DNA of 64,000 bases from Rhodococcus rhodochrous (GCF_900187265.1 NZ_LT906450.1:1417444-1481443), one strand, 5' to 3'; shown: positions 54,101 to 61,765, counted from the stretch's first letter. Notes: generated from the sequence alone by a model not told the origin. Numbers and translations are program-made.

Positions 54101-54966
54101 ACGAAGGTGCCCACGGTGATCACGCCCTCGAGGGCGAGCCACCCGCCGAGTGCGATGGTGGCGACGAGCCCGAACTGGGGGATCGCACCCATCGGCGCCG
54201 AGAACCAGGCGTTGATCCGGGCCGCGCGCAGACGCTCCGCGTACAGCCTGCGACCGTGCTCCTCGAGCTGGTCGACGGCATGCGACTCCTGCCCGAAGCC
54301 TTTCACGACCCGCACGCCCGTGACCGTCTCCTCGACGTGCTGGGCGAGATCGGCCGCGCGCTGCTGTGCCGACCAGGTCGCGGCGAACAGCTTCGGGCGC
54401 ACGACCCGGACGATGCCCGCGATGATCGGGACGATGATCACCGCGACCAGCGTGAGCAGCGGCGAGAGCGTCGTCATGATCACCAGCGCGAGCACGAACT
54501 GCAGCAACGCACCCGCCGACATCGGCACCATCGCGAGCAGGCCCTGCACGAGTTGCAGGTCGGTGATGGACCGCGAGACCACCTGACCCGTGCGGATGCG
54601 GTCCTGACCGTGGCCGTCGAGACGCTGGAGCGAGCCGAGCAGGCGCAACCGCAGGTCGTGCTGCACGTCGAGCGACAAGCGTCCGGCGAGCATGCGACGT
54701 CCGTACTGGCAGCCGAACCGGATCACCGCACCGACCGCGATCGCCGCCGCGACCAGACCGATCAGACGCAGGTCGTCGGCGGGCACATCGCCCTGCCCGG
54801 TCGCGCTGTCGACCGCCACCTTCGTCAGCAGCGGGAAGGTGATGTCGATCAGAGCGGCGACGACGGTGACGGCCAGCGCCCCGACGGCTGTTCGGCGGTG
54901 TTTCAGGCATTCGGCGACGAGCCGGGAAATCCATCCCGGCGAACGCGGAATCGGGTCGTGTGCCAT
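51124..54966 (-). CDS. Fused type IV ABC exporter with asymmetric ATPase sites (Rv0194-like)
   Basis: Single-chain multidrug-type exporter of 1280 residues in the order TMD-NBD-TMD-NBD. Each TMD has about six helices (about 25-310 and 700-980). NBD1 (about 340-570) has Walker A GPAGSGKT, signature LSGGQRQR and Walker B LILDDATSAVD with Asp where the catalytic Glu belongs. NBD2 (about 1030-1260) has GRTGAGKST, signature LSAGQRQL and intact LLLDEATATLD. A Gly-rich linker (about 610-660) joins the halves. This is the degenerate-site pattern of heterodimeric exporters. Substrates are unknown. ATG 54966 has TAATGT 7 bases upstream. It ends 43 bases short of any neighbour; the 203-base gap to kgd is at its 3' side. 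Confidence 0.92.
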   Translation of the reverse strand: MAHDPIPRSPGWISRLVAECLKHRRTAVGALAVTVVAALIDITFPLLTKVAVDSATGQGDVPADDLRLIGLVAAAIAVGAVIRFGCQYGRRMLAGRLSLDVQHDLRLRLLGSLQRLDGHGQDRIRTGQVVSRSITDLQLVQGLLAMVPMSAGALLQFVLALVIMTTLSPLLTLVAVIIVPIIAGIVRVVRPKLFAATWSAQQRAADLAQHVEETVTGVRVVKGFGQESHAVDQLEEHGRRLYAERLRAARINAWFSAPMGAIPQFGLVATIALGGWLALEGVITVGTFVAFTAYVATMTATTRTLSQVVIMAQLSRAAVERVYEVIDTEPDVADPPHPVELPDGPLGVHLKDVTFGFDDDRDVLRGLDLEIAPGETVAIVGPAGSGKTVLSLLLPRFYAPHRGSVCLTSDGRDIDVATLRADDLRGAVGLVFDEPFLFSDTVASNIALGRPDASDDEIRAAAAAARADDFVEALPEGYDTVVGERGLTLSGGQRQRVALARALLVDPRVLILDDATSAVDAETEAAIYGALRAGRRRTTLVLAHRRSTLALADRVAVLDEGRIVDIGTVDELDERSPVFRRLLSTDDDAPPAPERPVPAGELWPEEPDDDEASGTVRNPPAVGGGRGGPAGGGGRGGPVSGALGAVAPTPELRAAVDALPPATETPGRDPALQSEALRLPDPQFRLWTTLRPVRALLAVVVLCLAVESLTSIAFPSLVRYAVDRGVTPGDPSRLWQATAAGVVLALLGWFVVAILTVLTARAGERVLFGLRVRSYAHLQRLGLDYYERELSGRIMTRMTTDVDALSQFIQTGLSTAVVAVLTLTGISIALIATDLSLALVVLAVLPVLVGATLWFRKVSGTAYAQSRERISLVNADFQENVTGLRAAQAYRREETAARRFAERAEAYRRSRLRSQRAISLYFPFIAFLSDLALAAVVFVGAREVASGAVGPGVLIAFVLYLNLLFAPIQQLSQVFDGYQQARVGLRRIGDLLRTESSLESAEEGTVAITGHLRGDVDLQQVGFRYSEADREALSDVDLSIPAGSTVALVGRTGAGKSTVVKLLARFYDPTSGSVRVDDTDLRRYRLRDYRGRLGVVPQEAHLFTGTVATNIAYGRPDATREEIESAARAVGALEMIAGLAGGMNHPVGERGQGLSAGQRQLIALARAELVDPDLLLLDEATATLDPATEKAVLEAGARVARSRTAVVVAHRLATAARADLVVVVDDGRIVECGPHDELRRAGGLYTTLWQLATGGLVPEEPEALLTSSTEGSNMRSSSRL

Positions 54967-54973
54967 CGAACCG

Positions 54974-54979
54974 ACATTA
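54974..54979 (-). promoter_or_regulatory. -10 hexamer of a leaderless ABC exporter promoter
   Basis: TAATGT on the minus strand, 7 bases before ATG 54966. It gives the exporter its own start point, separate from the upstream ABC-2 genes. Confidence 0.5.
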
Positions 54980-55047
54980 GCGCCGAGCGACGACAGGGCA
55001 GGTCGGAGCCGCTCGGCGAGGGTCGGAGACGCAGGTCGCCGGAGGTG

Positions 55048-55827
55048 TCAGACGACGTCGGCAGTGCGGGCCCGCCACCAGCCGAGTCCGCCCAGCACCA
55101 CGGTCCAGAGGACCAGGAGCAGCGGAGCCGCCGGCCACGTCATCTCCAGCGTCACGTCCTCGGGCATCGACACCGCCGAGAACAGCACGTACCAGGTGAC
55201 CTGCGCCGGCAGGTACGACGCGATCGCACCGAGCCCGAGACCGTGCAGGACGACCGAGACCATCAGCTCCCCGAACGGCACCCACGCGCAGATCGCGAGC
55301 ACGCTGCCCGTCGTCGACCGTGTGAGCAGACCCAACCCGGCTCCGATGAGCGACCACATCAGTGCGCAGAACAGGCCGATGCCCATCACCTTGACGACCG
55401 ATCCGAGGTCGGCACCGTCGAAGCCCCCACCGAACAACACGAGCGTCGCGGCCGCCGCGACTTCTGTGACGAGGCAGTACAGCAGCCCGATCACGGCGAC
55501 GGTCGCGAACTTCACGCCGACGACCCGGTCGCGTCCGCGTGCGGTGAGGAAGGTCGTCACGATCGTGCGGTGCGCGAACTCGCTGCCCGTTGCCACTGCG
55601 CCGAAGATCGCGGCGAACAGGAACACCAGCGACAAGGAGAGCGAGATGCCGACCGCGGCTGCGACGGCCTCGGCGAAACCGTCACCGAAGCCGAGTTCGA
55701 GTTGCCGCGCGACCGGCAGCGTCAGCGCCCCGCAGAACAGACCCACCAGCAGCGGTGCGATGCCGAGGATCCACCAGTAGCGCAGGCTCAGGACCTTGCG
55801 GAACTCGGCGGTGAGAAGCGCGGTCAT
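55048..55827 (-). CDS. ABC-2 type transporter permease
   Basis: 259 residues with six predicted membrane helices (about 17-38, 56-85, 100-125, 138-160, 165-190, 225-245). The first cytosolic segment, LLTAEFRKVLSLRYWWI, is the typical ABC-2 entry. A GSEFAHRTIVTTFLTARGRDR loop follows the second helix. It pairs with the ATPase whose stop overlaps its ATG (ATGA at 55824-55827). Substrate is unknown; drug, lipid or peptide export is common for such pairs. It ends 81 bases before the start of the fused exporter. Confidence 0.88.
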   Translation of the reverse strand: MTALLTAEFRKVLSLRYWWILGIAPLLVGLFCGALTLPVARQLELGFGDGFAEAVAAAVGISLSLSLVFLFAAIFGAVATGSEFAHRTIVTTFLTARGRDRVVGVKFATVAVIGLLYCLVTEVAAAATLVLFGGGFDGADLGSVVKVMGIGLFCALMWSLIGAGLGLLTRSTTGSVLAICAWVPFGELMVSVVLHGLGLGAIASYLPAQVTWYVLFSAVSMPEDVTLEMTWPAAPLLLVLWTVVLGGLGWWRARTADVV

Positions 55828-56996
55828 GCGGTGGGACCTCCTTGCCCGGTCGGCGGTCGGTTCGGCTGCCCCCACTGCGACTGCGGGTACTGCTGTGCGT
55901 TCGGATACTGCTGGGCACTCGGGTACTGCTGTGGGATCGGGTATTGCTGGGACTGTGGGTACTGCTGGGCCTGCGGATACTGCCCGCCCGGCGGATGGTG
56001 CGGGCCGTGCCCCGGATACTGCGCGACCGGCGCGGCCGCGTAGCGCCCCGCCGTCATCGCGAGGTAGACCTGCTCGAGATCGACGTGCTCGACACTCGTC
56101 CCGAACAGCGTCACCTCCGCGGTCGCGGCGAACTCGGCGATGCGGTCGGCAGACACACCGACCACCGCGAGCCGTCCGTCCTGCTGCACCTGCGCGTCGG
56201 TGTGCCCGGCCGCGGCGAGAGCGGTCGCGAGGCGGGCCGGATCGGAGGCCGCGACGAACACCCGCGAGCGGTAGGCGTCGCGCAGGTCGGTCATCGAGGT
56301 CTCCGCAACGAGGTGACCGTTCGCGATGATGACGAGACGGTCGGCCATCTGCTCGATCTCCCGCAGGATGTGGCTCGAGATCAGCACGGTCCCGCCGTTG
56401 GCGGCGAACGCCCGGAGGAAGTCGCGCAGCCAGGCCATGCCCTCGGGGTCGAGTCCGTTGGCCGGTTCGTCGAGCACGAGATACCGCGGTTGCCCGAGCA
56501 GGGCCGTGGCCAGGGCGAGTCGCTGCCGCATGCCGAGGGAGAACTCGCCGATGCGACGCCTCGCGACCGCCCCCAGACCGACGAGATCGAGCATCTGCCT
56601 CGCCCGCTCGTCGGGCACGCCGATCGCGGCGCAGTAGACCTGCAGGTGCGTCAGCGCCCGGTGCTTCGGGTGGGCGCTGCGCGCGTCGAGCACCGCTCCG
56701 ACGACCTGTGCGGGCTGCTGCAGGGAGGTGAACGGCACGCCGTCGACGAAGGCGTTCCCGGCGCTCGGCCGGACGAGGCCGAGCATCATGCCGAGCGTGG
56801 TGGTCTTGCCCGATCCGTTGGGGCCGAGGAAACCGGTGATCGAACCCGGCGGCACCGTGAACCACAGATTCGATACGGCCGTGTGGTCACCGAACGTCCT
56901 GCTCAGGCCCTGGACGGCGATCCCCGCGCCCGGCGTCCCCGAGGGCACCCGGGGATCGGGTGTGCCGTACGGCGGTTGCGCTGACGGTGCTGTCAC
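55824..56996 (-). CDS. ABC-2 type transporter ATPase with QYP-repeat tail
   Basis: 390 residues. The ABC domain (about 25-240) has Walker A GFLGPNGSGKTTTLGMM, signature SLGMRQRLALA (SLGMR replaces LSGGQ, common in ABC-2 ATPases), Walker B YLVLDEPANGLDP and H-loop SSHIL. A regulatory domain follows (about 240-320). The tail (339-374) is six hexapeptides QYPxxQ followed by a Gly/Pro-rich end, probably disordered. The start is GTG 56996. It is coupled to the permease by an ATGA overlap. The repeats are also seen in other mycobacterial and rhodococcal proteins with Gln/Pro/Tyr-rich tails. Confidence 0.9.
   Translation of the reverse strand: MTAPSAQPPYGTPDPRVPSGTPGAGIAVQGLSRTFGDHTAVSNLWFTVPPGSITGFLGPNGSGKTTTLGMMLGLVRPSAGNAFVDGVPFTSLQQPAQVVGAVLDARSAHPKHRALTHLQVYCAAIGVPDERARQMLDLVGLGAVARRRIGEFSLGMRQRLALATALLGQPRYLVLDEPANGLDPEGMAWLRDFLRAFAANGGTVLISSHILREIEQMADRLVIIANGHLVAETSMTDLRDAYRSRVFVAASDPARLATALAAAGHTDAQVQQDGRLAVVGVSADRIAEFAATAEVTLFGTSVEHVDLEQVYLAMTAGRYAAAPVAQYPGHGPHHPPGGQYPQAQQYPQSQQYPIPQQYPSAQQYPNAQQYPQSQWGQPNRPPTGQGGPTA
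55875..55982 (-). repeat. 18-base tandem repeats coding QYPxxQ units
   Basis: Six in-frame 18-base units in the ATPase tail. Each codes Gln-Tyr-Pro, two variable residues and Gln. The DNA is a multiple of 3, so length changes would stay in frame. Confidence 0.85.
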
Positions 56997-57063
56997 GTAT
57001 TCCGACCCCCGCGTCGTCGAGATGTGGGTGCGGCTTGTGCCGCGGTCGCCGTGAGCTTACGGG

Positions 57064-57870
57064 TCAGCCGAGGAAGGGCAGGACGGCGTCGAGGAATTCG
57101 CGGGGCGCGTCGAGCTGAGGACAGTGCCCGGCGTCGGGGATGATCACCACCCGTCTCCGGCCGCCGGACTGCACCCGTCGCGCCGCGTGAGCGGGCGTCA
57201 ACCGGTCGCGAGCGCCCCACACGAGCAGGGCCGGCATGTCGAGGGCGTGCACCATCTCCGGGATCGGCAGCCGGCCGAGTTCGCCGATCGCGTGCCGGCC
57301 CACCGTCAGCAGCGTGTCGACCTGTTCGCGTGTCGCGTAGTTCGCCGCGAACGCCGTGCGCGCCGCCCGGTCGAAGGTGCCGCGCCGGTGCACCGCGGCC
57401 CGCGCGTACAGGGCGCCCATGGCCTGCTGCATCACCGGAGCAGGCAGTGGGCGCAGCAGCAGACGCGACAGTTCGACCGGCATGCGCGCACCCCGCGTCC
57501 ACCACCGCGGGATCCCGGCGAGACCCGGCATGTCGGCGAGCACCACGCGATCGACCCGGGACGGGTGGACCGACGCGAACACCAGCGCGGTGACCGCACC
57601 GAGCGAGTTCCCGACCAGTGACACCGGTTCGGGAACGTCGTCGACGAGGTCGGCCAGGACGTCGACGTAGTGGTCGAGCACGGGTGTCTCCCAGTGCTGC
57701 GCGCTGCGTCCGAAACCGGGCAGGTCGACCGTGAGCACCCGGTGCCGTTCGGCGATCGCCGGCGCGACCTTGCACCACGTACCGCCGTGATCGGAGAAGC
57801 CGTGGAGCAGGACGACGGTGCGTGGTCCCGCACCGGACTCCCGTACGAACACCTTCCCGCCGGCCGGCAC
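57064..57870 (-). CDS. Alpha/beta hydrolase
   Basis: 268 residues from GTG 57870, AAGGA 7 bases upstream; an upstream in-frame start at 57954 would overlap the previous gene deeply and is not preferred. The catalytic triad is clear: nucleophile GNSLG (Ser), acid in WGARDRLTP (Asp) and base in DAGHCPQLD (His). The oxyanion motif is LLHGFSDHGGTW. The family includes epoxide hydrolase, haloperoxidase and lipase-like members; no substrate can be assigned. It starts 2 bases after the EcsC-like stop and ends 67 bases before the ABC-2 ATPase start, so the genes may be cotranscribed. Confidence 0.87.
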   Translation of the reverse strand: MPAGGKVFVRESGAGPRTVVLLHGFSDHGGTWCKVAPAIAERHRVLTVDLPGFGRSAQHWETPVLDHYVDVLADLVDDVPEPVSLVGNSLGAVTALVFASVHPSRVDRVVLADMPGLAGIPRWWTRGARMPVELSRLLLRPLPAPVMQQAMGALYARAAVHRRGTFDRAARTAFAANYATREQVDTLLTVGRHAIGELGRLPIPEMVHALDMPALLVWGARDRLTPAHAARRVQSGGRRRVVIIPDAGHCPQLDAPREFLDAVLPFLG

Positions 57871-57872
57871 GG

Positions 57873-58607
57873 TCAGTCCTTCGTGACCGGAACACCGGCG
57901 TCGAGCGCCGGTGCCTCTCCGCTCGCCGGGAGGACGGGTCGGGCGGCGGGCCACGCGGTCGGAGGCGGACCGAAGGCGTCGCGTGCGTTCTGGATCGTGC
58001 GCTTGCCCAGCGTGCGGTTGCCCACGCCACCGATTGCGGCACCGATACCCGCGGGGACGAGCTTGCCGATCAACAGCGGACTGCGCTTGGCGAAGTACCG
58101 GCGGATGAACTTCTTGACCAGGGAGTTGTTCAGCGTCTTCAGCTGAGTCCCACCCGCGCCGCTGGTCAGGGCCTTGGGCCAGTTGCGCAGTGACGCTCCC
58201 GTTGCGGTCGCGACGATCTCCCGGCCGGCGTCGCCGAGCGAGACGGCGAGCACCAGCGCGCGGCGCTGTTCGTGGCTGTGGGGCTCGATCCCGTGCACCG
58301 ACGCGATGGCCAGGGTGAGCAGCGCCGACGCCTCGAAGAAGAAGGCCGTCTCGGCGCCCACCGCGCCGATGGCCGCGAGGGTCCCGACGCCGGGGAAGGC
58401 CGCGGTCGCACCCGCCGCCGACCCGCTACCCGTGACGCTGAGGAGGAACTGCTTCTCCAGACGCTCGATGATCTGCGCCGGGGACTCGTCGGGGTGTGCG
58501 CGCCGCATGAGATCGACGTACTTGGCCACCGCAGGACCCTGCAGTCTCGCGCCGTTGTCCAGCATCTTGACGATGAAGGCCTCTGCGATGCCTGGTTTGC
58601 TGCTCAT
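57873..58607 (-). CDS. EcsC-like/glycine-zipper membrane-associated protein
   Basis: 244 residues. The N-terminal half is helical (GIAEAFIVKMLDNGARLQGP, LMRRAHPDESPAQIIERLE). Hydrophobic Gly/Ala stretches at about 60-92 (GSAAGATAAFPGVGTLAAIG) and 178-195 (LVPAGIGAAIGGVGNRTLG) suggest membrane insertion. The layout resembles EcsC-family proteins of unknown function, but no defining motif is certain. ATG 58607 has AGGGG about 6 bases upstream. The hydrolase follows 2 bases after the stop. The gene is divergent from an AraC regulator with 57 bases between the starts. Confidence 0.62.
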   Translation of the reverse strand: MSSKPGIAEAFIVKMLDNGARLQGPAVAKYVDLMRRAHPDESPAQIIERLEKQFLLSVTGSGSAAGATAAFPGVGTLAAIGAVGAETAFFFEASALLTLAIASVHGIEPHSHEQRRALVLAVSLGDAGREIVATATGASLRNWPKALTSGAGGTQLKTLNNSLVKKFIRRYFAKRSPLLIGKLVPAGIGAAIGGVGNRTLGKRTIQNARDAFGPPPTAWPAARPVLPASGEAPALDAGVPVTKD

Positions 58608-58630
58608 CGTGCCCCTGTTCTCCGGTGCTC

Positions 58631-58658
58631 TTGTCTTCCGGACCGCTCTCACTACCCT
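58631..58658 (+). promoter_or_regulatory. Promoter of the AraC-family gene
   Basis: -35 TTGTCT (58631-58636), a 16-base spacer and -10 TACCCT (58653-58658), 6 bases before ATG 58665. Predicted leaderless. Confidence 0.6.
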
Positions 58659-58664
58659 GGTGCC

Positions 58665-59525
58665 ATGACCGGGTCCGCAGTCGGTGTGTCGGACGGCGCC
58701 AGGCGGCGTCCGGCGCCCCTGCTGACACCCTACGTACGGTCGTACGAGGGGTATCGGCTCGACGGTTTCCCGCCGGGGACCCACCTGGGTATGCCCTCTC
58801 CGGAGGTCACCGTAATCCTCACGATCTCCGAATCCGTCGAACTCTCGCGGGGCGACGGACGGTCCCCGGAACGTTTCGACGCGCTCGCCGGAGGACTGTC
58901 GACGCAGCCGGTGCAGATCGTCCACCACGGACGGCAGCACGGCATCCAACTCTCGCTCACCCCCGCAGGTGCCCGCGCACTGCTGGGCGTGCCCGCTGCC
59001 GCGCTCGGCCCGTGGGCCGTCGATCTCGAGGACGTCATCGGCGCCGACGGCCGGGAGCTGTTCGACCGGATCTCCGCGACCGCATCCTGGGACGAGCGGT
59101 TCGCCGTCCTCGACAGGATTCTCACCCGTCGCGTGGTCCGCGCGCGGTCGACGAGTCCGGACGGGCACCTCGTCCACGCATGGCACCTGCTCGTGGCGGA
59201 TCCGGCGCGCCCGGTCCGCGCCGTCGCGGACGAACTCGGATGGAGCCGGCGACACCTCGCCAACCGGTGTGCCGCCGAGTTCGGACTGTCCCCGAAGGAC
59301 GTGGCCCGGGTGGCGCGCTTCGACCGGTCACGACGGATACTGCGGGCCGACCCCGGCCGCCGCCTCGCCGACGTCGCCGCGGAGTGCGGCTTCTACGACC
59401 AGGCGCATCTGGCCCGCGACTGGCGCGATCTGGCAGGCGTCCCGCCGTCGCGGTGGCTCGAGGACGAGGTGTTCCCATTCGTCCAAGACGACGAAGGCGT
59501 TCCGGGCCGACACTCGGAGACATGA
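58665..59525 (+). CDS. AraC-family transcriptional regulator
   Basis: 286 residues. The C-terminal third (about 175-275) has two helix-turn-helix units: VRAVADELGWSRRHLANRCAAEFG and LADVAAECGFYDQAHLARDWRDLAG. The N-terminal part (1-160) is a DUF6597-like/AraC-arm domain without clear metal or sugar motifs (VTVILTISESVELSRG). The ATG at 58665 lies 6 bases after a TACCCT, with TTGTCT as -35. The stop overlaps the VOC gene by 4 bases, so the regulator and the VOC protein are coupled, a common pairing for sensing and removing small toxic compounds. It probably controls its own operon. Confidence 0.9.
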   Translation: MTGSAVGVSDGARRRPAPLLTPYVRSYEGYRLDGFPPGTHLGMPSPEVTVILTISESVELSRGDGRSPERFDALAGGLSTQPVQIVHHGRQHGIQLSLTPAGARALLGVPAAALGPWAVDLEDVIGADGRELFDRISATASWDERFAVLDRILTRRVVRARSTSPDGHLVHAWHLLVADPARPVRAVADELGWSRRHLANRCAAEFGLSPKDVARVARFDRSRRILRADPGRRLADVAAECGFYDQAHLARDWRDLAGVPPSRWLEDEVFPFVQDDEGVPGRHSET

Positions 59526-59986
59526 CGAACACAACGAATTCCACGCAACAGTCGGCCACTCTCGCACCCACCGGCGACTCGGTGTGGCCGTGCTTCGCCT
59601 ACACCGACGCCCGGGGCGCGATCCGCTTCCTCGTGGACACCCTCGGGTTCGCCGAAGCGGAGGTCTACGGGGAAGGGGACCGCGTCGACCACGCCGCCCT
59701 GCTCTGGCCGCACGGCGGAGGGGTCATGCTCGGCTCGACCGGTCGCGGGTCGCCGCTCGACCAGCACGCCGACAGGGGCACCGCCTATCTCGTGCTTCCC
59801 GACGACGCGACCGTCGACGCCCTGTACGAGAGGGTCCTCGCCTCGGTGCAGGCCGAGGACCCGGCGGTCCGCGCGACCGTGACCGTCGAACTCCGCGACG
59901 AGGACTACGGATCGCACGGCTTCACGTGCCGCGACCCCCACGGCGTCCATTGGACGATCGGCACCTACCGGCCCCGTCGGCCGTAG
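59522..59986 (+). CDS. VOC-family (glyoxalase/bleomycin-resistance-like) protein
   Basis: 154 residues with one vicinal-oxygen-chelate domain: WPCFAYTDARGAIRFLVDTLGF at the start, HAALLWPHGGGVMLGS and a closing FTCRDPHGVHWTIGTY. Members of this branch (PhnB/YdfO-like) bind small molecules or metal; the metal ligands cannot be fixed from one sequence. ATG 59522 overlaps the AraC stop. A hairpin starting at 60004 may end the transcript. The AraC/VOC pair suggests a detoxification or stress module. Confidence 0.85.
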   Translation: MTNTTNSTQQSATLAPTGDSVWPCFAYTDARGAIRFLVDTLGFAEAEVYGEGDRVDHAALLWPHGGGVMLGSTGRGSPLDQHADRGTAYLVLPDDATVDALYERVLASVQAEDPAVRATVTVELRDEDYGSHGFTCRDPHGVHWTIGTYRPRRP

Positions 59987-60003
59987 GAAGCTCCACACGG
60001 AGC

Positions 60004-60040
60004 AGGGGCACGGATCAGCGGGCGATCGCGCCGTGCCCCT
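60004..60040. terminator. Possible bidirectional terminator between the VOC and GST-like genes
   Basis: 10-bp perfect arms (60004-60013 and 60031-60040) and a 17-base loop. It overlaps the last codons of the GST-like gene. Loop length is above the usual, so this is tentative. Confidence 0.4.
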
Positions 60041-61034
60041 CGGGGACCACCTCGCTCGGGCGCGGCGGGGGCGGCGGTGTGCCGTCCCCGAACGCCCGCC
60101 CGCCGAGCGCCTCACGGCCGTGCGGATCGAGCCAGTTCGACAGGTCCGGTCCCTTCGGGACGATGCCCGTCGGATTGATGTCGGTGTGCACGAGGTAGTA
60201 GTGCTGCTTGATCTGTACGAAGTCGACGGTGTCCCCGAAGCCGGGCGTCTGGAACAGATCCCGCGCGTAGGCCCACAACGCAGGGAAGTCCACCAGCCGG
60301 TTCCTGTTGCACTTGAAGTGCCCGTGGTAGACGGGATCGAACCGGACGAGCGTGGTGAACAGGCGCACGTCGGCCTCGGTGATGGTCTCGCCCACGAGAT
60401 AGCGCTGCACCCCGAGGCGTTCCTCGAGCCAGTCGAGGCGGGCGAAGAGCCGGTCGAAGGCCTTCTCGTAGGACTCCTGCGAACCCGCGAAACCACACCC
60501 GTACACGCCGTTGTTGACGTCCTGATAGACGAGCTCGGCCACCTCGTCGATCTCGTCCCGCAGCTCCTCCGGATACAGATCCGGGGCACCCTCGCGGTGG
60601 AACTGCGTCCACTCGGTGGAGAAGTCGAGGGTGATCTGCGGGTAGTCGTTCGTCACGACCTGCCCGGTGGGCACGTCGACGATGGCCGGGACGGTGATGC
60701 CCCGGTCGTATCCCGGGAAGCGCGCGAAGTATGCGTCCTGCAGGCGCGGGATGCCGAGGACGGGGTCGACCCCACCCGGGTCGAGGTCGAACGTCCAGCT
60801 GCGCTCGTCGTGCGTGGGGCCGCACAGTCCCAGCGACAGGGCGTCCTCGAGACCGAGCAGTCGCCGCACGATGAGGGTGCGGTTGGCCCACGGGCACGCC
60901 CGGGCCGCGATGAGCCGGTACCGCCCCGACTCGACGGGATAGCCGTCGCGCCCGTCCGCGGTGATGCGAGTGGGGATGTAGTTGGTGTCGCGGGTGAACT
61001 CCGCACCCGGCTCGACGTACTTGTTCTCGGTCAC
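60015..61034 (-). CDS. Xi-class glutathione S-transferase-like protein (quinone reductase type)
   Basis: 339 residues. The catalytic CPWA motif of glutathionyl-hydroquinone reductases is present (LIAARACPWANRT, Cys47). Further family marks are GPTHDERSWTF, YFARFPGYDRGITVPAIVD and the C-terminal helical domain with VNNGVYGCGFAGSQESYE and HGHFKCNRNRLVDFPALW. Actinobacteria make mycothiol and not glutathione, so the thiol partner is probably mycothiol (inference). It would reduce S-conjugated hydroquinones or quinones formed during aromatic breakdown. The GTG at 61034 has AAGGATG about 9 bases upstream. It lies 23 bases past the end of the GNAT gene. Confidence 0.87.
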   Translation of the reverse strand: MTENKYVEPGAEFTRDTNYIPTRITADGRDGYPVESGRYRLIAARACPWANRTLIVRRLLGLEDALSLGLCGPTHDERSWTFDLDPGGVDPVLGIPRLQDAYFARFPGYDRGITVPAIVDVPTGQVVTNDYPQITLDFSTEWTQFHREGAPDLYPEELRDEIDEVAELVYQDVNNGVYGCGFAGSQESYEKAFDRLFARLDWLEERLGVQRYLVGETITEADVRLFTTLVRFDPVYHGHFKCNRNRLVDFPALWAYARDLFQTPGFGDTVDFVQIKQHYYLVHTDINPTGIVPKGPDLSNWLDPHGREALGGRAFGDGTPPPPPRPSEVVPEGHGAIAR

Positions 61035-61057
61035 CTACGCATCCTTCCGCACACTCT

Positions 61058-61753
61058 TCACTTCTCGGGTGGAACCCGAACCGTCACGAGGGTTCCCCAG
61101 ATGTCGTATCCCGACACCGCCGCGACCGTGCGGGCACCGCGGTTGTCGCGGCGCATGCGGGCGAGCGGGACGAGTCCGGCGTCGAGCGCGTCGTGGGTCG
61201 CCAGCGTCGCGACGGTCGACGCGAGTCCGAGCCGGCGTGCTGCCGGTGTCGTCAGCACCCGCACGTCGGCCATCAACGACCCGAGTTCGCTGTACGCCGC
61301 GCCGGCGAGGGGCCGGTGGTCGTCGTCGAGCAGTACGAACACGCGCGACGGTCCCGTCGGCGACAGCTCGGCCTCGGTGACGTCGTCGGGCGGGCAGCAC
61401 CGCAACAGTTCGGCGAGGTCCTCGGGGTCGTCGGAGATGAGCGGGTTCTCCACGCGTGTCGCGTCGATCCAATCCGTGCACAGGGCGAGGATCTCCGTGC
61501 GCCCCGCGTGGCCCGCGACGACGAGTTCGGCGTTCGGGGCGTCGATCTCGGCCGGGTCGGGTTCGGCCGCGAGGCGGGAGACCGCGGTGTCGGGGCCGAC
61601 GATCGCGGTGGTGCGTCCCACGGCGAGCAGCCGGACGTCCCGGACCGAGTCGTCGATCCGCGTGACGCAGCCGGGTTCGACGAAGGCGCCGTCGGGTAGG
61701 CCCAGTGCACGACACCACGCGAGGGCGGCGATGCTCGAGATGTGCGGGTCCAC
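61058..61753 (-). CDS. GNAT-like acetyltransferase
   Basis: 231 residues. The C-terminal half (about 135-225) carries a GNAT-like pattern: RVFVLLDDDHRPLAGAAYSE, a beta bulge, VRVLTTPAARRLGLASTVATLATHDAL (the acetyl-CoA loop is RRLGLA, a mild variant of RxxGxG/A) and LARMRRDNRGARTVAAVSGY. The N-terminal half (1-130) has no clear fold. The GTG at 61753 has TACGGT 6 bases upstream and gives VDPHISSIAALAW; longer readings run into the divergent MFS gene. Substrate unknown. Confidence 0.75.
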   Translation of the reverse strand: MDPHISSIAALAWCRALGLPDGAFVEPGCVTRIDDSVRDVRLLAVGRTTAIVGPDTAVSRLAAEPDPAEIDAPNAELVVAGHAGRTEILALCTDWIDATRVENPLISDDPEDLAELLRCCPPDDVTEAELSPTGPSRVFVLLDDDHRPLAGAAYSELGSLMADVRVLTTPAARRLGLASTVATLATHDALDAGLVPLARMRRDNRGARTVAAVSGYDIWGTLVTVRVPPEK

Positions 61754-61759
61754 CCAGCT

Positions 61760-61765
61760 ACCGTA
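61760..61765 (-). promoter_or_regulatory. -10 hexamer of a leaderless GNAT-like gene promoter
   Basis: TACGGT on the minus strand, 6 bases before GTG 61753. Confidence 0.45.
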
